Shown here piece after piece: positions 50,518 through 60,700 of a stretch of DNA of 64,000 nucleotides (positions are counted from its first letter, which is position 1; every line of letters begins with the position of its first letter). The notes beneath the pieces are model-generated. The model saw only the letters and a list, made by a program, of their open reading frames with translations. It ran no database searches and was not told the DNA's origin. Source of the DNA: Streptomyces sp. NBC_00190. Its GTDB lineage: Bacteria; Actinomycetota; Actinomycetes; Streptomycetales; Streptomycetaceae. Where the stretch lies: contig NZ_CP108131.1 in assembly GCF_036203305.1 (NCBI RefSeq), positions 3,224,001-3,288,000 of the forward strand. The letters run 5' to 3'. The translations under genes and the position numbers were made by a program.

Positions 50518-51861
50518 GTGACGGCCAAGGTCACCGGAGCCGCGAAGAACACCGTGAGGAACACCGCCCGCGACGCCGAGGCCAGGCGCCGCCGCCTGGT
50601 CGCGGCGGCGTTCCTCCTGCCGGCTCTCGTCCTGCTCGGGGCGCTGGTCGTGCACCCGATCGGCTACTCGGTCTACCGCAGCTTCTTCGACCGCTCCGGG
50701 TCCGCCTTCGTCGGCGGCGACAACTACCGGGAGATCGTGCACGACCCCACGATCCGCACCGCGCTGAAGAACACGGCACTGTGGGTGGTGCTCGCCCCGA
50801 CCACGGCGACCGCCCTCGGCCTGATCTTCGCGGTGCTCACCGAACGGGTGCGCTGGGGGACGGCGTTCAAGCTGCTGGTGTTCATGCCGATGGCGATCTC
50901 GATGCTGGCGGCGGGCATCATCTTCCGTCTCGTCTACGACCACGACCCCGACCGGGGCGTCGCGAACGCGATCTGGGTCGGGGTCCACGACACCTTCGCG
51001 GAGTCCTCGGCCTTCCCCAAGGCCCGCCCGGGCCGGGACTCCCCGCTGACGGACGCCGGCGCAGGCGCCTTCGTGACCCGGGATCCCGTACGGGCGGGCA
51101 CCCCGGTGCTGCTCCCGCTGGTCGGTGTGGCCCCGGAGGCGCTGCCCGAGGGGACCCGTACGGCCAAGGCGGCTCCCGCCGAGCCCGGCAAGGTCACCGG
51201 GACCACCTGGCAGGACTTCACCCGCGGCGGGGGCGGCCGTACGAACGCGGTCGACCCCACCGAGCAGGCCTTCGCCGGGATGCGGATCGAGGCGGTCAAG
51301 GACGGCAAGGTGGTCGATACGGCGACTACCCGCGCCGACGGCACCTTCACCCTGTCCGCGAAGGCCGACGGCGCGCTGCTGCGCCTGCCCGCGGTGAACT
51401 TCCAGGAGGCGTACGGGGGAGTCGAATGGCTCGGTCCGGCACTCGTCACCCCGGCGATCATCGGGGCGTACGTGTGGATGTGGGCCGGGTTCGCGATGGT
51501 GCTGATCGGGGCCGGGCTGGCCTCCGTACCGCGGGAGCTGCTGGAGGCGGCGCGCGTGGACGGGGCGAACGAGTGGCAGGTGTTCCGCCGGATCACCGTC
51601 CCGCTGCTGGGGCCCGTCCTGGTGGTCGTGCTCGTCACCCTCGTCATCAACGTCATGAAGATCTTCGACCTGGTCTTCGTGATCGCGCCGGGAGCGGTCC
51701 AGGACGACGCGAACGTGCTCGCGCTCCAGCTGTACCGGACCTCCTTCGGCACGGACGCCGATCCGGGCCTGGGCAGCGCGATCGCCGTCCTCCTGCTGGT
51801 GCTGGTGGTCCCGGTGATGCTGGTGAACATCCGTAGGCTGCGCAAGGAGGGGGCCCGATGA
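50518..51861 (+). CDS. sugar ABC permease with a large inserted extracytoplasmic domain
   Basis: 447 residues, about 150 more than usual, from GTG at 50518, six bases after the lipoprotein stop. Standard helices occupy 30-140 and 305-440, and the EAA loop LLEAARVDGANEWQVFRRITVPLLGP lies at 341-366. Between the third and fourth helix regions, residues about 141-305 form an insertion. Its last part, GMRIEAVKDGKVVDTATTRADGTFTLSA, looks like a carboxypeptidase-regulatory-like beta sandwich. The insert should face outside and might contact the binding protein or the sugar. The gene overlaps the second permease by four bases. Confidence 0.9.
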   Translation: MTAKVTGAAKNTVRNTARDAEARRRRLVAAAFLLPALVLLGALVVHPIGYSVYRSFFDRSGSAFVGGDNYREIVHDPTIRTALKNTALWVVLAPTTATALGLIFAVLTERVRWGTAFKLLVFMPMAISMLAAGIIFRLVYDHDPDRGVANAIWVGVHDTFAESSAFPKARPGRDSPLTDAGAGAFVTRDPVRAGTPVLLPLVGVAPEALPEGTRTAKAAPAEPGKVTGTTWQDFTRGGGGRTNAVDPTEQAFAGMRIEAVKDGKVVDTATTRADGTFTLSAKADGALLRLPAVNFQEAYGGVEWLGPALVTPAIIGAYVWMWAGFAMVLIGAGLASVPRELLEAARVDGANEWQVFRRITVPLLGPVLVVVLVTLVINVMKIFDLVFVIAPGAVQDDANVLALQLYRTSFGTDADPGLGSAIAVLLLVLVVPVMLVNIRRLRKEGAR

Positions 51862-52799
51862 GCGGTTCCCACCGGACGCCGGACCCGATGGCGGCGGCCA
51901 TACCGACGGTGGTGTCACCGGCGGCGGCCGCGCCCGCGGCCCGCCGGCGGGCCGCGGGCCGGACCGGCTTGGCCAAACTCGCCGCGAGCGGCCTGGTGCG
52001 CGTCTTCCTGGTCGCGGCCGCGCTCTTCTGGCTGCTGCCCACCCTCGGCCTGCTCCTCTCCTCCTTCCTCTCCCCCACCGACCTCAACAAGGGCGGCTGG
52101 TGGCAGGTGCTGACCGCGCCGTCACGGCTGACGGCCGACAACTACGAGCGGCTGCTGGCCAACGACACGATCACCGGCTCGCTGCTGAGCACGGTCGCGA
52201 TCGCCGTCCCGGCGACCCTGCTCGTCCTCGTACTGGGCGCGCTCGCCGGATACGCCTTCGCCTGGCTGGAGTTCCCCGGACGGGACTGGCTCTTCCTGGT
52301 CGTCGTCGGGCTGCTGGTCGTCCCCGTACAGGTGGCGCTGATCCCGGTCTCCGAACTCTTCGGCGCCATCGGGCTGTTCGAGACCACCGCGGGCGTGGTC
52401 CTGTTCCACACCGCCTTCGGGCTGCCCTTCGCCGTGTTCCTGCTGCGGAACTTCTTCGCGGAGATCCCGCGGGAGCTGCTGGAGGCGGCGCGCCTGGACG
52501 GCGCGGGCGAACTGCGGCTGTTCACACGGGTGGTGCTTCCGCTGGGCGGTCCGGCGATCGCCTCGCTCGGCATCTTCCAGTTCCTGTGGGTGTGGAACGA
52601 CATGCTGGTCGCGCTCGTCTTCGCGGACTCGGCGCACCCGCCGGTCACGGTCGCGCTCCAGCAGCAGGTCCGGCAGTTCGGGAACAACATCGACGTGCTG
52701 GCGCCCGGCGCGTTCCTGTCGATGGTGGTGCCGCTCGTCGTCTTCTTCGCCTTCCAGCGGCAGTTCGTCTCGGGGGTGATGGCGGGCGCGATCAAGTGA
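51858..52799 (+). CDS. sugar ABC permease, second subunit
   Basis: 313 residues with six predicted helices and the EAA motif LLEAARLDGAGELRLFTRVVLPLGGP. It is a standard MalG-type subunit. An Ala/Pro-rich cytosolic N-terminus of about 40 residues precedes the first helix. The ATG overlaps the stop of the first permease (ATGA), with AAGGAGG upstream. It ends the importer operon; repeats follow. Confidence 0.93.
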   Translation: MSGSHRTPDPMAAAIPTVVSPAAAAPAARRRAAGRTGLAKLAASGLVRVFLVAAALFWLLPTLGLLLSSFLSPTDLNKGGWWQVLTAPSRLTADNYERLLANDTITGSLLSTVAIAVPATLLVLVLGALAGYAFAWLEFPGRDWLFLVVVGLLVVPVQVALIPVSELFGAIGLFETTAGVVLFHTAFGLPFAVFLLRNFFAEIPRELLEAARLDGAGELRLFTRVVLPLGGPAIASLGIFQFLWVWNDMLVALVFADSAHPPVTVALQQQVRQFGNNIDVLAPGAFLSMVVPLVVFFAFQRQFVSGVMAGAIK

Positions 52800-52820
52800 C
52801 CGACGTGCGGTGTTGACGCT

Positions 52821-52859
52821 GCGTAACCCGATTGCCGCACACCGCGTAACCCGATCGCC
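52821..52859. repeat. tandem direct repeat GCGTAACCCGATYGCC
   Basis: Two 16-base copies (52821-52836 and 52844-52859), differing at one position, have a 23-base period. They lie between the importer operon and the glycosyltransferase gene. Confidence 0.8.
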
Positions 52860-52881
52860 ACGCGGGGGGTTCCTTGGGGCA

Positions 52882-52932
52882 CTCCCCCAGCCTCCGGCGG
52901 GGGGGACCCCCACCCAGCGGTAGCTGGGGGAG
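52882..52932. repeat. dispersed Streptomyces-type intergenic hairpin element
   Basis: CTCCCCCAGC (52882-52891) and GCTGGGGGAG (52923-52932) flank a GGGGGGG/CCCCC inner stem. The sequence is of the kind I remember as repeated many times between genes in Streptomyces chromosomes. It may end the importer transcript. Confidence 0.6.
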
Positions 52933-52965
52933 CCAGATGCCTGCCCGCCGACCCCTGGATGTGCC

Positions 52966-55218
52966 GTGCCCCGGTTCAGCGTCATCGTGCCCGCGTACAA
53001 GGTCCAGGCGTACCTCCAGGAGAGTCTGGACTCGGTCCTGACGCAGTCGTACCCGGATCTGGAGCTGATCGCGGTCGACGACGCCTCCCCGGACGCCTGC
53101 GGCTCGATCATCGACGAGTACGCGGCCCGCGACCCCCGGGTCACCGCGGTGCACCTGGCGCACAACCTCGGGCTGGGCCCGGCCCGGGGCGCGGGCCTGG
53201 CCCGGGCCACGGGCGACTACCTGGTCTTCCTCGACGGCGACGACACCCTGGCCCCGGGCGCCCTGCAGGCCATCACCGACCGGCTGAAGGCCACCGGCTC
53301 CCCCGACGTCCTGGTCTACGACTACGCGCGCACCTTCTGGACCGGCGAACTGGTGCGCAACCGCCTCTCGCACCGGTTGTCCGAGGAGGGCCCGGCCAGC
53401 TTCCGCCTCGCCGACCGCCCGGCCCTGCTCGGCATGCTGATGGTGGTGTGGAACAAGGCCTACCGCCGCGAGTACGTGGAGCGCGAGGGCTTCACGTTCC
53501 CGCCCGGCTTCTACGAGGACACCCCATGGACCTACCCGGCGCTGCTGGCCGCGGAGTCCGTCGCCGTCCTGGACCGGGTCTGCGTGCACTACCGCCAGCG
53601 GCGCACGGGGTCGATCCTGACCACCTCCAGCCGCCGCCACCTCGACATCTTCGACCAGTACGACCGGGTCTTCGGCTACCTCGCGGGCCGTCCCGAGCTG
53701 GAGCGCTGGCGCCCCGCCGTGCACCGGCGGATGGCCGAGCACTTCTGCGCCCTGTACGCCGACCCGCGCCGCCTCCCGCGCGCGAGCCGGCCCGAGTTCT
53801 TCGGCCGGGCCTGCGCCCTGCTGCGCCGCCACCGGGCCCCGGGCGGCGCGGGCCCCCTGCCGCTGCCCCTGTCCCGGACCGACCGCGTGCGGCACACCCT
53901 GATGCGGCTGGGCACCCGGCGCACGTACCGGCTGCTGTCGGTCCTGCGCTCGGCGGCGCTGGCGGCGGGGCGCGGCGGCTCGGCCCTGTGGCGGGGGCTG
54001 CGCGAGACCGCTCTGCGCCTGCACTACCGGATCCAGCGGCTCCTGCCCCTGCGCCCGGAGCTGGCGGTCTTCTCCGCGTACTGGCACGGCGGCTACGCCT
54101 GCAACCCGGCGGCGATCGAGGCGAAGCTGCGGGAGCTGGCGCCCCGGATGCGGACGGCGTGGATCTGCGACCCTGCGCACGCGCCGACCCTGCCCCGGGA
54201 GACGGCGGCGCTGCGCCCGGGATCGGCGGCCTACTGGTCGGCCCTCGCCAGGGCCACGTACCTGGTCACGAACGTCAACTTCGAGCGCAGCCTGGTCAAG
54301 CGCCCAGGCCAGATCCTGGTCCAGACCCAGCACGGGACCCCGCTCAAGCGGGTCGGCCTCGATCTCCAGGACCGGCCGGCGGCCACCCCGACCACGGACT
54401 TCGCGGGCCTGCTGCGGGGCGCCGACCAGTGGGACTACCTGCTCTCCGCGAACCGGCACTCCACGCTGGTCTGGGAGAAGGCCGTCCCGTCCGCCTACTC
54501 CACGCTCGAATACGGTTACCCGCGCAACGACGTGTTCCACCGCGCCACCCAGGCGGACGTCCTCGACCTCCGCGAGCGGCTCGGCATCGCGCCGGGCTCG
54601 ACGGCGGTCCTGTACGCGCCCACGCACCGCGACTACCGGCGCAGCCGGCCGGACCACCTGGACTTCGAGCGGGTGCTGCGCGATCTCGGGCCGCGGTTCA
54701 CGCTGCTGGTGCGCACGCACCTGACGTACGCGGGCGCCCCGGCGGCCGCCCGCGACCCGCACCCCCGCCTGATCGACGTCTCCTCGTACCCCTCGGTGGA
54801 GGAACTCTGCCTGGCCTCGGACGCGTTGGTGACGGACTACTCGTCCCTGATGTTCGACTACGCGGCGCTGGACCGGCCGATCGTGATCCACGCGGACGAC
54901 TGGGAGGCGTACGAGGCCGCCCGCGGCACCTACTTCGACCTCCGCTCCTGCCCGCCGGGGGCGATCGCCCGCACGGAGGACGAGCTCGTGGACATCTTCG
55001 CCACCGGCCACTGGCGGGGCTCGCGCTCCGCCCAGCTGCGGTCCGCCTTCCGCACGCGCTTCTGCCCGTACGACGACGGGCACGCGGCCGAGCGCGTCGT
55101 GCGCCGCGTCTTCCTGGGCCAGTCCGCCCCGCTCCCGCCGGTCGTCCCGCTGGAGGACCGCCGGCCCACCCCCGCGGCGCCGGCCCTTGCCCCGGCTCTG
55201 TCCCCGGTCCGGCCGTAG
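52966..55218 (+). CDS. bifunctional GT2 glycosyltransferase / TagF-like glycerophosphotransferase
   Basis: 750 residues. Residues 1-230 are a GT-A glycosyltransferase (FSVIVPAYKVQAYLQESLDSV, VDDASPD, DXD-like FLDGDDTL). Residues about 360-715 are a CDP-glycerol glycerophosphotransferase domain: VQTQHGTPLKRVG, YAPTHRDYR, LVRTHLTY, and LVTDYSSLMFDYAALDRPIV. The fusion probably builds a teichoic-acid-like wall polymer at the inner face of the membrane, and the TagG/TagH-like exporter genes are close by. The start is GTG with no good ribosome site; the dispersed hairpin element ends only 33 bases upstream. Confidence 0.9.
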   Translation: MPRFSVIVPAYKVQAYLQESLDSVLTQSYPDLELIAVDDASPDACGSIIDEYAARDPRVTAVHLAHNLGLGPARGAGLARATGDYLVFLDGDDTLAPGALQAITDRLKATGSPDVLVYDYARTFWTGELVRNRLSHRLSEEGPASFRLADRPALLGMLMVVWNKAYRREYVEREGFTFPPGFYEDTPWTYPALLAAESVAVLDRVCVHYRQRRTGSILTTSSRRHLDIFDQYDRVFGYLAGRPELERWRPAVHRRMAEHFCALYADPRRLPRASRPEFFGRACALLRRHRAPGGAGPLPLPLSRTDRVRHTLMRLGTRRTYRLLSVLRSAALAAGRGGSALWRGLRETALRLHYRIQRLLPLRPELAVFSAYWHGGYACNPAAIEAKLRELAPRMRTAWICDPAHAPTLPRETAALRPGSAAYWSALARATYLVTNVNFERSLVKRPGQILVQTQHGTPLKRVGLDLQDRPAATPTTDFAGLLRGADQWDYLLSANRHSTLVWEKAVPSAYSTLEYGYPRNDVFHRATQADVLDLRERLGIAPGSTAVLYAPTHRDYRRSRPDHLDFERVLRDLGPRFTLLVRTHLTYAGAPAAARDPHPRLIDVSSYPSVEELCLASDALVTDYSSLMFDYAALDRPIVIHADDWEAYEAARGTYFDLRSCPPGAIARTEDELVDIFATGHWRGSRSAQLRSAFRTRFCPYDDGHAAERVVRRVFLGQSAPLPPVVPLEDRRPTPAAPALAPALSPVRP

Positions 55219-55272
55219 CGGCCGCGGGCGGCTGGCGGGGCGACTGCCGGAGCGCCCGCCGGGGCCCAGGCG

Positions 55273-55890
55273 TCAGGCGGCCCGCAGGCCCGCGACGACC
55301 GAGCGGGCCAGCTCGTCCAGGTAGCCGGCGGGGACGGCGTCGCGGACGACCACCTGCCGCCAGTACAGCGGCCCGATCGCCAGATCGAGCGCCCGCCCCG
55401 GGTCGGTGCCCTCCGGCAGCTCGCCCCGCGCGACCGCGCCGGAGACGATCCCCTCCGCCATCCGCCGCTGCCCGTCCAGCAGCGCACCGCGCACCGCGTC
55501 CGCGATCTCGGGATTGCGCGCCGCCTCGACCAGCAGGTCGGGGATCACCGCCGAGGCCACCGGGTGCCGCATCACGTGCGACATGACCTCCAGCAGGGCT
55601 CGTACGTCCCCGTACAGCGACCCCGTCTCCGGCACCGGCAGGCCGTCGGCCGCGAAAGCGCCCACCAGGTCCAGGACCAGGTGCAGCTTCGACTTCCACC
55701 GCCGGTAGACCGCGGTCTTCCCGACGCCCGCGCGCCGGGCGATGCCCTCGATGGACATCCGAGAGAAGCCGACCGCGGCCAGTTCCTCGACGACCGCGTC
55801 GCGGATCGCCTCGGTCACGTCCTCGCGCAGGACGGCGGCCCCGGCGGGGGCACGGCGGGCGGGGGTAGCGGCGGCAGGCTCCGTGGTCAT
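55273..55890 (-). CDS. TetR-family transcriptional regulator
   Basis: 205 residues from the ATG at 55888-55890 (MTTEPAAATP). The helix-turn-helix reads VGFSRMSIEGIARRAGVGKTAVYRRWKSK, and a TetR C-terminal ligand domain follows (LLVEAARNPEIADAVRGALLDGQ). It is divergent from the polysaccharide exporter genes with 131 bases between starts, which contain two identical 11-base repeats. It probably controls the exporter and itself. Confidence 0.92.
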   Translation of the reverse strand: MTTEPAAATPARRAPAGAAVLREDVTEAIRDAVVEELAAVGFSRMSIEGIARRAGVGKTAVYRRWKSKLHLVLDLVGAFAADGLPVPETGSLYGDVRALLEVMSHVMRHPVASAVIPDLLVEAARNPEIADAVRGALLDGQRRMAEGIVSGAVARGELPEGTDPGRALDLAIGPLYWRQVVVRDAVPAGYLDELARSVVAGLRAA

Positions 55891-55915
55891 GCACACAGCA
55901 TAGCTTCGCGCGTCA

Positions 55916-55974
55916 CGACGATACGGTTGCGTTCCGACGCGTCGCGCCCTAACCTCACCGTAGCGACGATACGG
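55916..55974. promoter_or_regulatory. direct repeats CGACGATACGG, candidate TetR sites
   Basis: Identical 11-base copies lie at 55916-55926 and 55964-55974 in the divergent promoter region, 48 bases apart start to start. Confidence 0.45.
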
Positions 55975-56021
55975 ACCCGTCCCATCGCCACCGGCCCCCG
56001 ACTCCGGCGAAAGCGACCCTT

Positions 56022-56927
56022 GTGACCACCGCGACCGCACCCAAGACCCCACCCGCTCCCGCGACCCCCGCGGAGCTGGCCGCCGCCCACGGCCTGACGC
56101 TCAGCGGCGCCCGCCCCACGCTCCCCCGCTACATCGCGGAGCTCTGGGGCCGCCGCCACTTCGTCACCGCCTACGCGACGGCCCGCATGCAGGCCACGTA
56201 CAGCACGGCGAAGCTCGGCCAGGTCTGGCACCTGGTGACCCCGCTGCTCAACGCGACGGTGTACTACTTCATCTTCGGCATCGTCATGCGCGCCAGCCAC
56301 GGCGTGCCGGACTACGTGCCGTTCCTGATCACCGGCGTCTTCGTCTGGGACTTCATCGGCAGCTCCATCAACGCCGGAACCCGCGCCGTCCACAGCAACC
56401 TCGGCCTGGTCCGCGCCCTGCACTTCCCCCGCGCGAGCCTGCCCATCTCCACCGTCATCCAGCTCTTCCAGCAGCTGCTCGTCACCATGGGCGCCCTGGT
56501 CATCCTGCTGCTCGCCTTCGGCCAGGCACCCGCCCTGTCCTGGTTCCTGGCCGTCCCGGCCCTGCTGCTGACGGCCTTCTTCGCCGCCGGCTGCGCGATG
56601 GTGCTGGCCCGCATCGGCAGCAAGAGCCCGGACGTCAGCCAGCTGATGCCGTTCATCCTGCGCACCTGGATGTACTCCTCGGGCGTCATGTGGTCCATCG
56701 ACTCGATGCTCAAGACGGACCACCTGCCGCACTGGGTGTCGATGCTGCTGGGGCTCAACCCGGCGGCCGTCTACATCGACCTGATGCGCTTCGCGCTGAT
56801 CGACAGCTTCCAGGCGCACTCGCTCCCGCACCACGTGTGGCCGATCGCCATCGGCTGGGCCCTGCTCGCCGGCGTCGGCGGATTCATCTACTTCTGGAAG
56901 GCTGAGGAGGAGTACGGCCGTGGCTGA
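56022..56927 (+). CDS. ABC-2 type polysaccharide/teichoic acid export permease (TagG-like)
   Basis: 301 residues from GTG at 56022. A cytosolic amphipathic start (YIAELWGRRHFVTAYATARMQATYSTAKLGQVWHLVTP) is typical of O-antigen/teichoic acid permeases, and six membrane helices follow. It moves a lipid-linked glycan outward together with the ATPase encoded next. The gene overlaps that ATPase gene by eight bases. The nearby TagF fusion supports a wall-glycopolymer role. Confidence 0.92.
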   Translation: MTTATAPKTPPAPATPAELAAAHGLTLSGARPTLPRYIAELWGRRHFVTAYATARMQATYSTAKLGQVWHLVTPLLNATVYYFIFGIVMRASHGVPDYVPFLITGVFVWDFIGSSINAGTRAVHSNLGLVRALHFPRASLPISTVIQLFQQLLVTMGALVILLLAFGQAPALSWFLAVPALLLTAFFAAGCAMVLARIGSKSPDVSQLMPFILRTWMYSSGVMWSIDSMLKTDHLPHWVSMLLGLNPAAVYIDLMRFALIDSFQAHSLPHHVWPIAIGWALLAGVGGFIYFWKAEEEYGRG

Positions 56928-57696
56928 CACCGCAACGAAGACCCGCGTCCCCACGGTGATCGCGGACGAGGTCCACGTCGTCTACAAGGTCCACGCGGGC
57001 GGCCGCAGGGGCGGCGCCACCGCCGCGCTCAGCCGGATCTTCTCCCGCAAGCCCGCCCCCGGCGTGCGCGAGGTGCACGCCGTCAAGGGCGTCAGCTTCA
57101 CCGCGTACAGGGGCGAGGCCATCGGCCTCATCGGCTCCAACGGCTCGGGCAAGTCCACCCTGCTCAAAGCCATCGCCGGCCTCCAGCCGGTGGCCTCCGG
57201 CGCGGTCTACTCGCACGGCCAGCCGTCGCTCCTCGGCGTGAACGCGGCCCTGATGAACGACCTGACCGGCGAACGCAACGTCATCCTCGGCGGCCTCGCG
57301 ATGGGCATGTCCAGGCAGCAGGTCCACGAGCGCTACCAGGACATCGTCGACTTCTCCGGCATCAACGAGAAGGGTGACTTCATCTCCCTGCCCATGCGTA
57401 CGTACTCCTCCGGCATGGGCGCCCGGCTGCGGTTCTCCATCGCCGCCGCCAAGGACCACGACGTGCTGATGATCGACGAGGCCCTGGCCACGGGCGACGC
57501 CGCCTTCCAGCGGCGCAGCCAGGCCCGCATCGAGGAACTCCGCGAGCACGCGGGCACCGTCTTCCTCGTCAGCCACGGCATCAACACGGTCCGCGAGACC
57601 TGCGACCGCGCGATCTGGCTGGAGTCGGGCGTCCTGCGCATGGACGGCCCCTCCGCCGAGGTCTGCGACGCGTACGAGGCCTTCACCAGGGGCTGA
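56920..57696 (+). CDS. ABC polysaccharide/teichoic acid export ATPase (TagH-like)
   Basis: 258 residues, GTG start. Walker A is GSNGSGKST, the signature YSSGMGARLRFS, Walker B VLMIDEALATGD, and switch His in VSHGINTV. The SSGM signature and DEALATGD are those of the teichoic acid/O-antigen exporter subfamily (TagH, Wzt). No C-terminal carbohydrate-recognition domain is present. A strong terminator follows. Confidence 0.94.
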   Translation: MADTATKTRVPTVIADEVHVVYKVHAGGRRGGATAALSRIFSRKPAPGVREVHAVKGVSFTAYRGEAIGLIGSNGSGKSTLLKAIAGLQPVASGAVYSHGQPSLLGVNAALMNDLTGERNVILGGLAMGMSRQQVHERYQDIVDFSGINEKGDFISLPMRTYSSGMGARLRFSIAAAKDHDVLMIDEALATGDAAFQRRSQARIEELREHAGTVFLVSHGINTVRETCDRAIWLESGVLRMDGPSAEVCDAYEAFTRG

Positions 57697-57731
57697 GCGG
57701 CCTCGTCCACGCAACGCGGCCGCGCAAGCCG

Positions 57732-57772
57732 AAGGCCCCGGCCCCCGGAGTTGTTCCGGGGGCCGGGGCCTT
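57732..57772. terminator. bidirectional terminator between tagH-like gene and NAD-GDH
   Basis: A perfect 18-bp inverted repeat beginning AAGGCCCCGGCCCCCGGA, with a 5-base loop, separates two convergent genes. Confidence 0.9.
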
Positions 57773-57785
57773 GTGCTCAGCGGGT

Positions 57786-60700
57786 TCAGGTGTGCGCGCG
57801 CAGCAGGCTGCGCATCGTCCGCATCGCCACCGACAGGTTCGCCAGGTCGAAGTCGTCCGAGCCCCGGATCTCGTCCAGGGTCGTCCGGGCCCGCCCGATG
57901 ATCGCCGCGTTCTTCTCCTCCCAGGCCTGGAAGCGCTCCTCGGGAGTCGAGCTGCCGTTGCCCACCGACAGCACGTCGGCGGTCAGGGCCCCGTGCGCCG
58001 CGAACAGGTCCTCGCGGATGGAGGCGCGGGCCATGGACTGCCAGCGGTCGGCCCGCGGCAGCTCGATGATCCGGTCCATCAGCTGGGTGATGTCGAGGCG
58101 GTCGGCGAGGTCGTAGTAGACCTCGGCGACGTCCAGCGGAGCCACACCGGTGCGGTCCGCGATCGCGACGACGTCGAGCGTCGGGAAGGCCGAGGAGAAG
58201 CCGGCGACCTTGGCCGCCAGTTCCTCCGGGACACCCTCGCCCGTCAGCTCGTCCATGATCGACTGGTACCACTCCAGGTCCGCGCCGCGCACCAGCTTCG
58301 GCAGCTCGGCCCAGACGTGCGCGACCCGCTCCGCGAAGAAGTCGATGGTCTCGGTGATCTGGAGCGGCTGCGGCCGGTTGTTCAGCAGCCAGCGCGTACC
58401 GCGCTCGACCAGGCGCCGCGAGTGCAGCCGGATCCGGGTCTGGACGGCGGCCGCGACCTTGTTGTCGAGGGCCTCGACCGAGTCCCACACCTCGGCCAGG
58501 CCGAAGATCTCGCGGGCCGCGAGCTGCGCCCGGACGATCTCCTCCGTGGAGGCGCCGGTCTCCTCGCGCAGGCGGTGCAGGAAGGTCGAACCACCCGTGT
58601 TGACCGTGTCGTTGACCAGGAGCGTGGTGATGATCTCCCGGCGCAGTGCGTGCCCGTCGACCTGCTCGGGGAACTTCTCGCGCAGGGCGGCCGGGAAGTA
58701 GGCGAAGAGCAGGCGGCGCAGGTACGGGTCGTCCGGCAGCCCGGTGGCGATGAGCTCGTCCGCCACCGTGATCTTGGTGTAGGCGAACAGGACGGCCAGC
58801 TCCGGCTGGGTCAGGCCCCTGCCGTTGCCGAGCAGTTCACGGATCTGCCGGTCGGCGGGCAGGAACTCCAGCTCCCGGTTGAGCAGCCCCGCGCCCTCCA
58901 GGCGGCGCATGAAGCGCTGCTGCGCGTGGAGCAGGCTGGGGGCCTGCGCCGCGCCGTTGGCGAGCGCCGTGTTCTGCGCGTAGTTGTTGCGCAGCACCAG
59001 ACCGCCGACCTCGTCGGTCATCTCGGCGAGCAGCTTGTTGCGCTGCTTGACGGTCATGTCGCCGTCCGCGACGACCGCGTTGAGCAGGATCTTGATGTTC
59101 ACCTCGTGGTCGGAGGTGTCCACGCCGGCGCTGTTGTCGATGGCGTCGGTGTTGATCTTGCCGCCCTCGCCGTCGGCGCCGGAGCGGGCGAACTCGATCC
59201 GGCCGAGCTGGGTCAGACCCAGGTTGCCGCCCTCGCCGATGACCTTGGCCCGGACGTCGGAGCCGTTGACGCGGATGGCGTCGTTGGCCTTGTCGCCGAC
59301 GTCCGCGTGCGTCTCGGCCGTGGCCTTGACGTACGTACCGATGCCGCCGTTCCACACCAGGTCCACGGGGGCCTTGAGGATCGCCTGCATCAGCTCGGCC
59401 GGGGTCATCTTGGTGATGCCCGCCTCGATGCCGAGGGCCGCGCGCATCGGCGCGGTGACCGGGACGGCCTTCGCGGAACGCGGGTGGATGCCGCCGCCCG
59501 CCGAGATCAGCGAGGTGTCGTAGTCGGCCCACGAGGAACGCGGCAGCTCGAACAGGCGGCGGCGCTCGGCGTAGGAGGTGGCCGCGTCCGGCTCCGGGTC
59601 GATGAAGATGTGCCGGTGGTCGAAGGCCGCGACCAGGCGGATGTGCTCGGAGAGCAGCATGCCGTTGCCGAAGACGTCGCCGGACATGTCGCCGACGCCG
59701 ACGACGGTGAAGTCCTGCGTCTGGGTGTCGTGGCCCAGCTCGCGGAAGTGCCGCTTGACGGACTCCCACGCGCCGCGGGCGGTGATGCCCATGCCCTTGT
59801 GGTCGTAACCGGCCGAGCCGCCGGAGGCGAAAGCGTCGCCGAGCCAGAAGTTGTACGAGACGGCGACCTCGTTGGCGATGTCCGAGAACGTCGCGGTGCC
59901 CTTGTCGGCGGCGACGACGAGGTACGTGTCGTCCTCGTCGTGGCGGACCACGTCCTGCGGCGGCACGACCTCGCCCGCCACCAGGTTGTCGGTGATGTCG
60001 AGCAGCGCCGAGATGAAGGTGCGGTAGCAGGCGACGCCCTCGGCGAGCCATGCGTCACGGTCCACGGACGGGTCCGGGAGCTGCTTGGCGACGAAGCCGC
60101 CCTTGGCGCCGACCGGCACGATCACCGTGTTCTTCACCATCTGCGCCTTGACCAGGCCGAGGATCTCCGTACGGAAGTCCTCACGCCGGTCGGACCAGCG
60201 CAGACCACCGCGCGCGACCTTGCCGAAGCGCAGGTGCACGCCCTCGACCCGCGGCGAGTACACCCAGATCTCGTACGCCGGGCGGGGCGCCGGCAGGTCC
60301 GGGATGGCCTGGGGATCGAACTTCATCGACACGTAGTCGTGCCACTCGAAGCCCCGGGCCTCCTGGAAGAAGTTGGTCCGCAGCGTCGCCTTGATCAGGG
60401 TGAGGAAGGCCCGCAGGATGCGGTCCTCGTCGAGCGAGGCGACCTGGTCCAGGGCCCCGTCCAGCTCCTCCAGCATGGCGTCGATGAGCTCGGTGCCGGC
60501 GGTCTGCCGTGCGGGCGACATCCGGGCCTCGAACAGCGAGACCAGCAGCCGGGTGGTGTGGACGTTGTTGCGGAGGGTGTCCTCCATGTAGTCCTGGCTG
60601 AAGGTGGAGCCCGCCTGGCGCAGGTACTTGGCGTACGCGCGCAGGACGACGGCCTGCCGCCAGGTCAGCCCGGCGCTCAGCACCAGGGTGTTGAAGTTGT

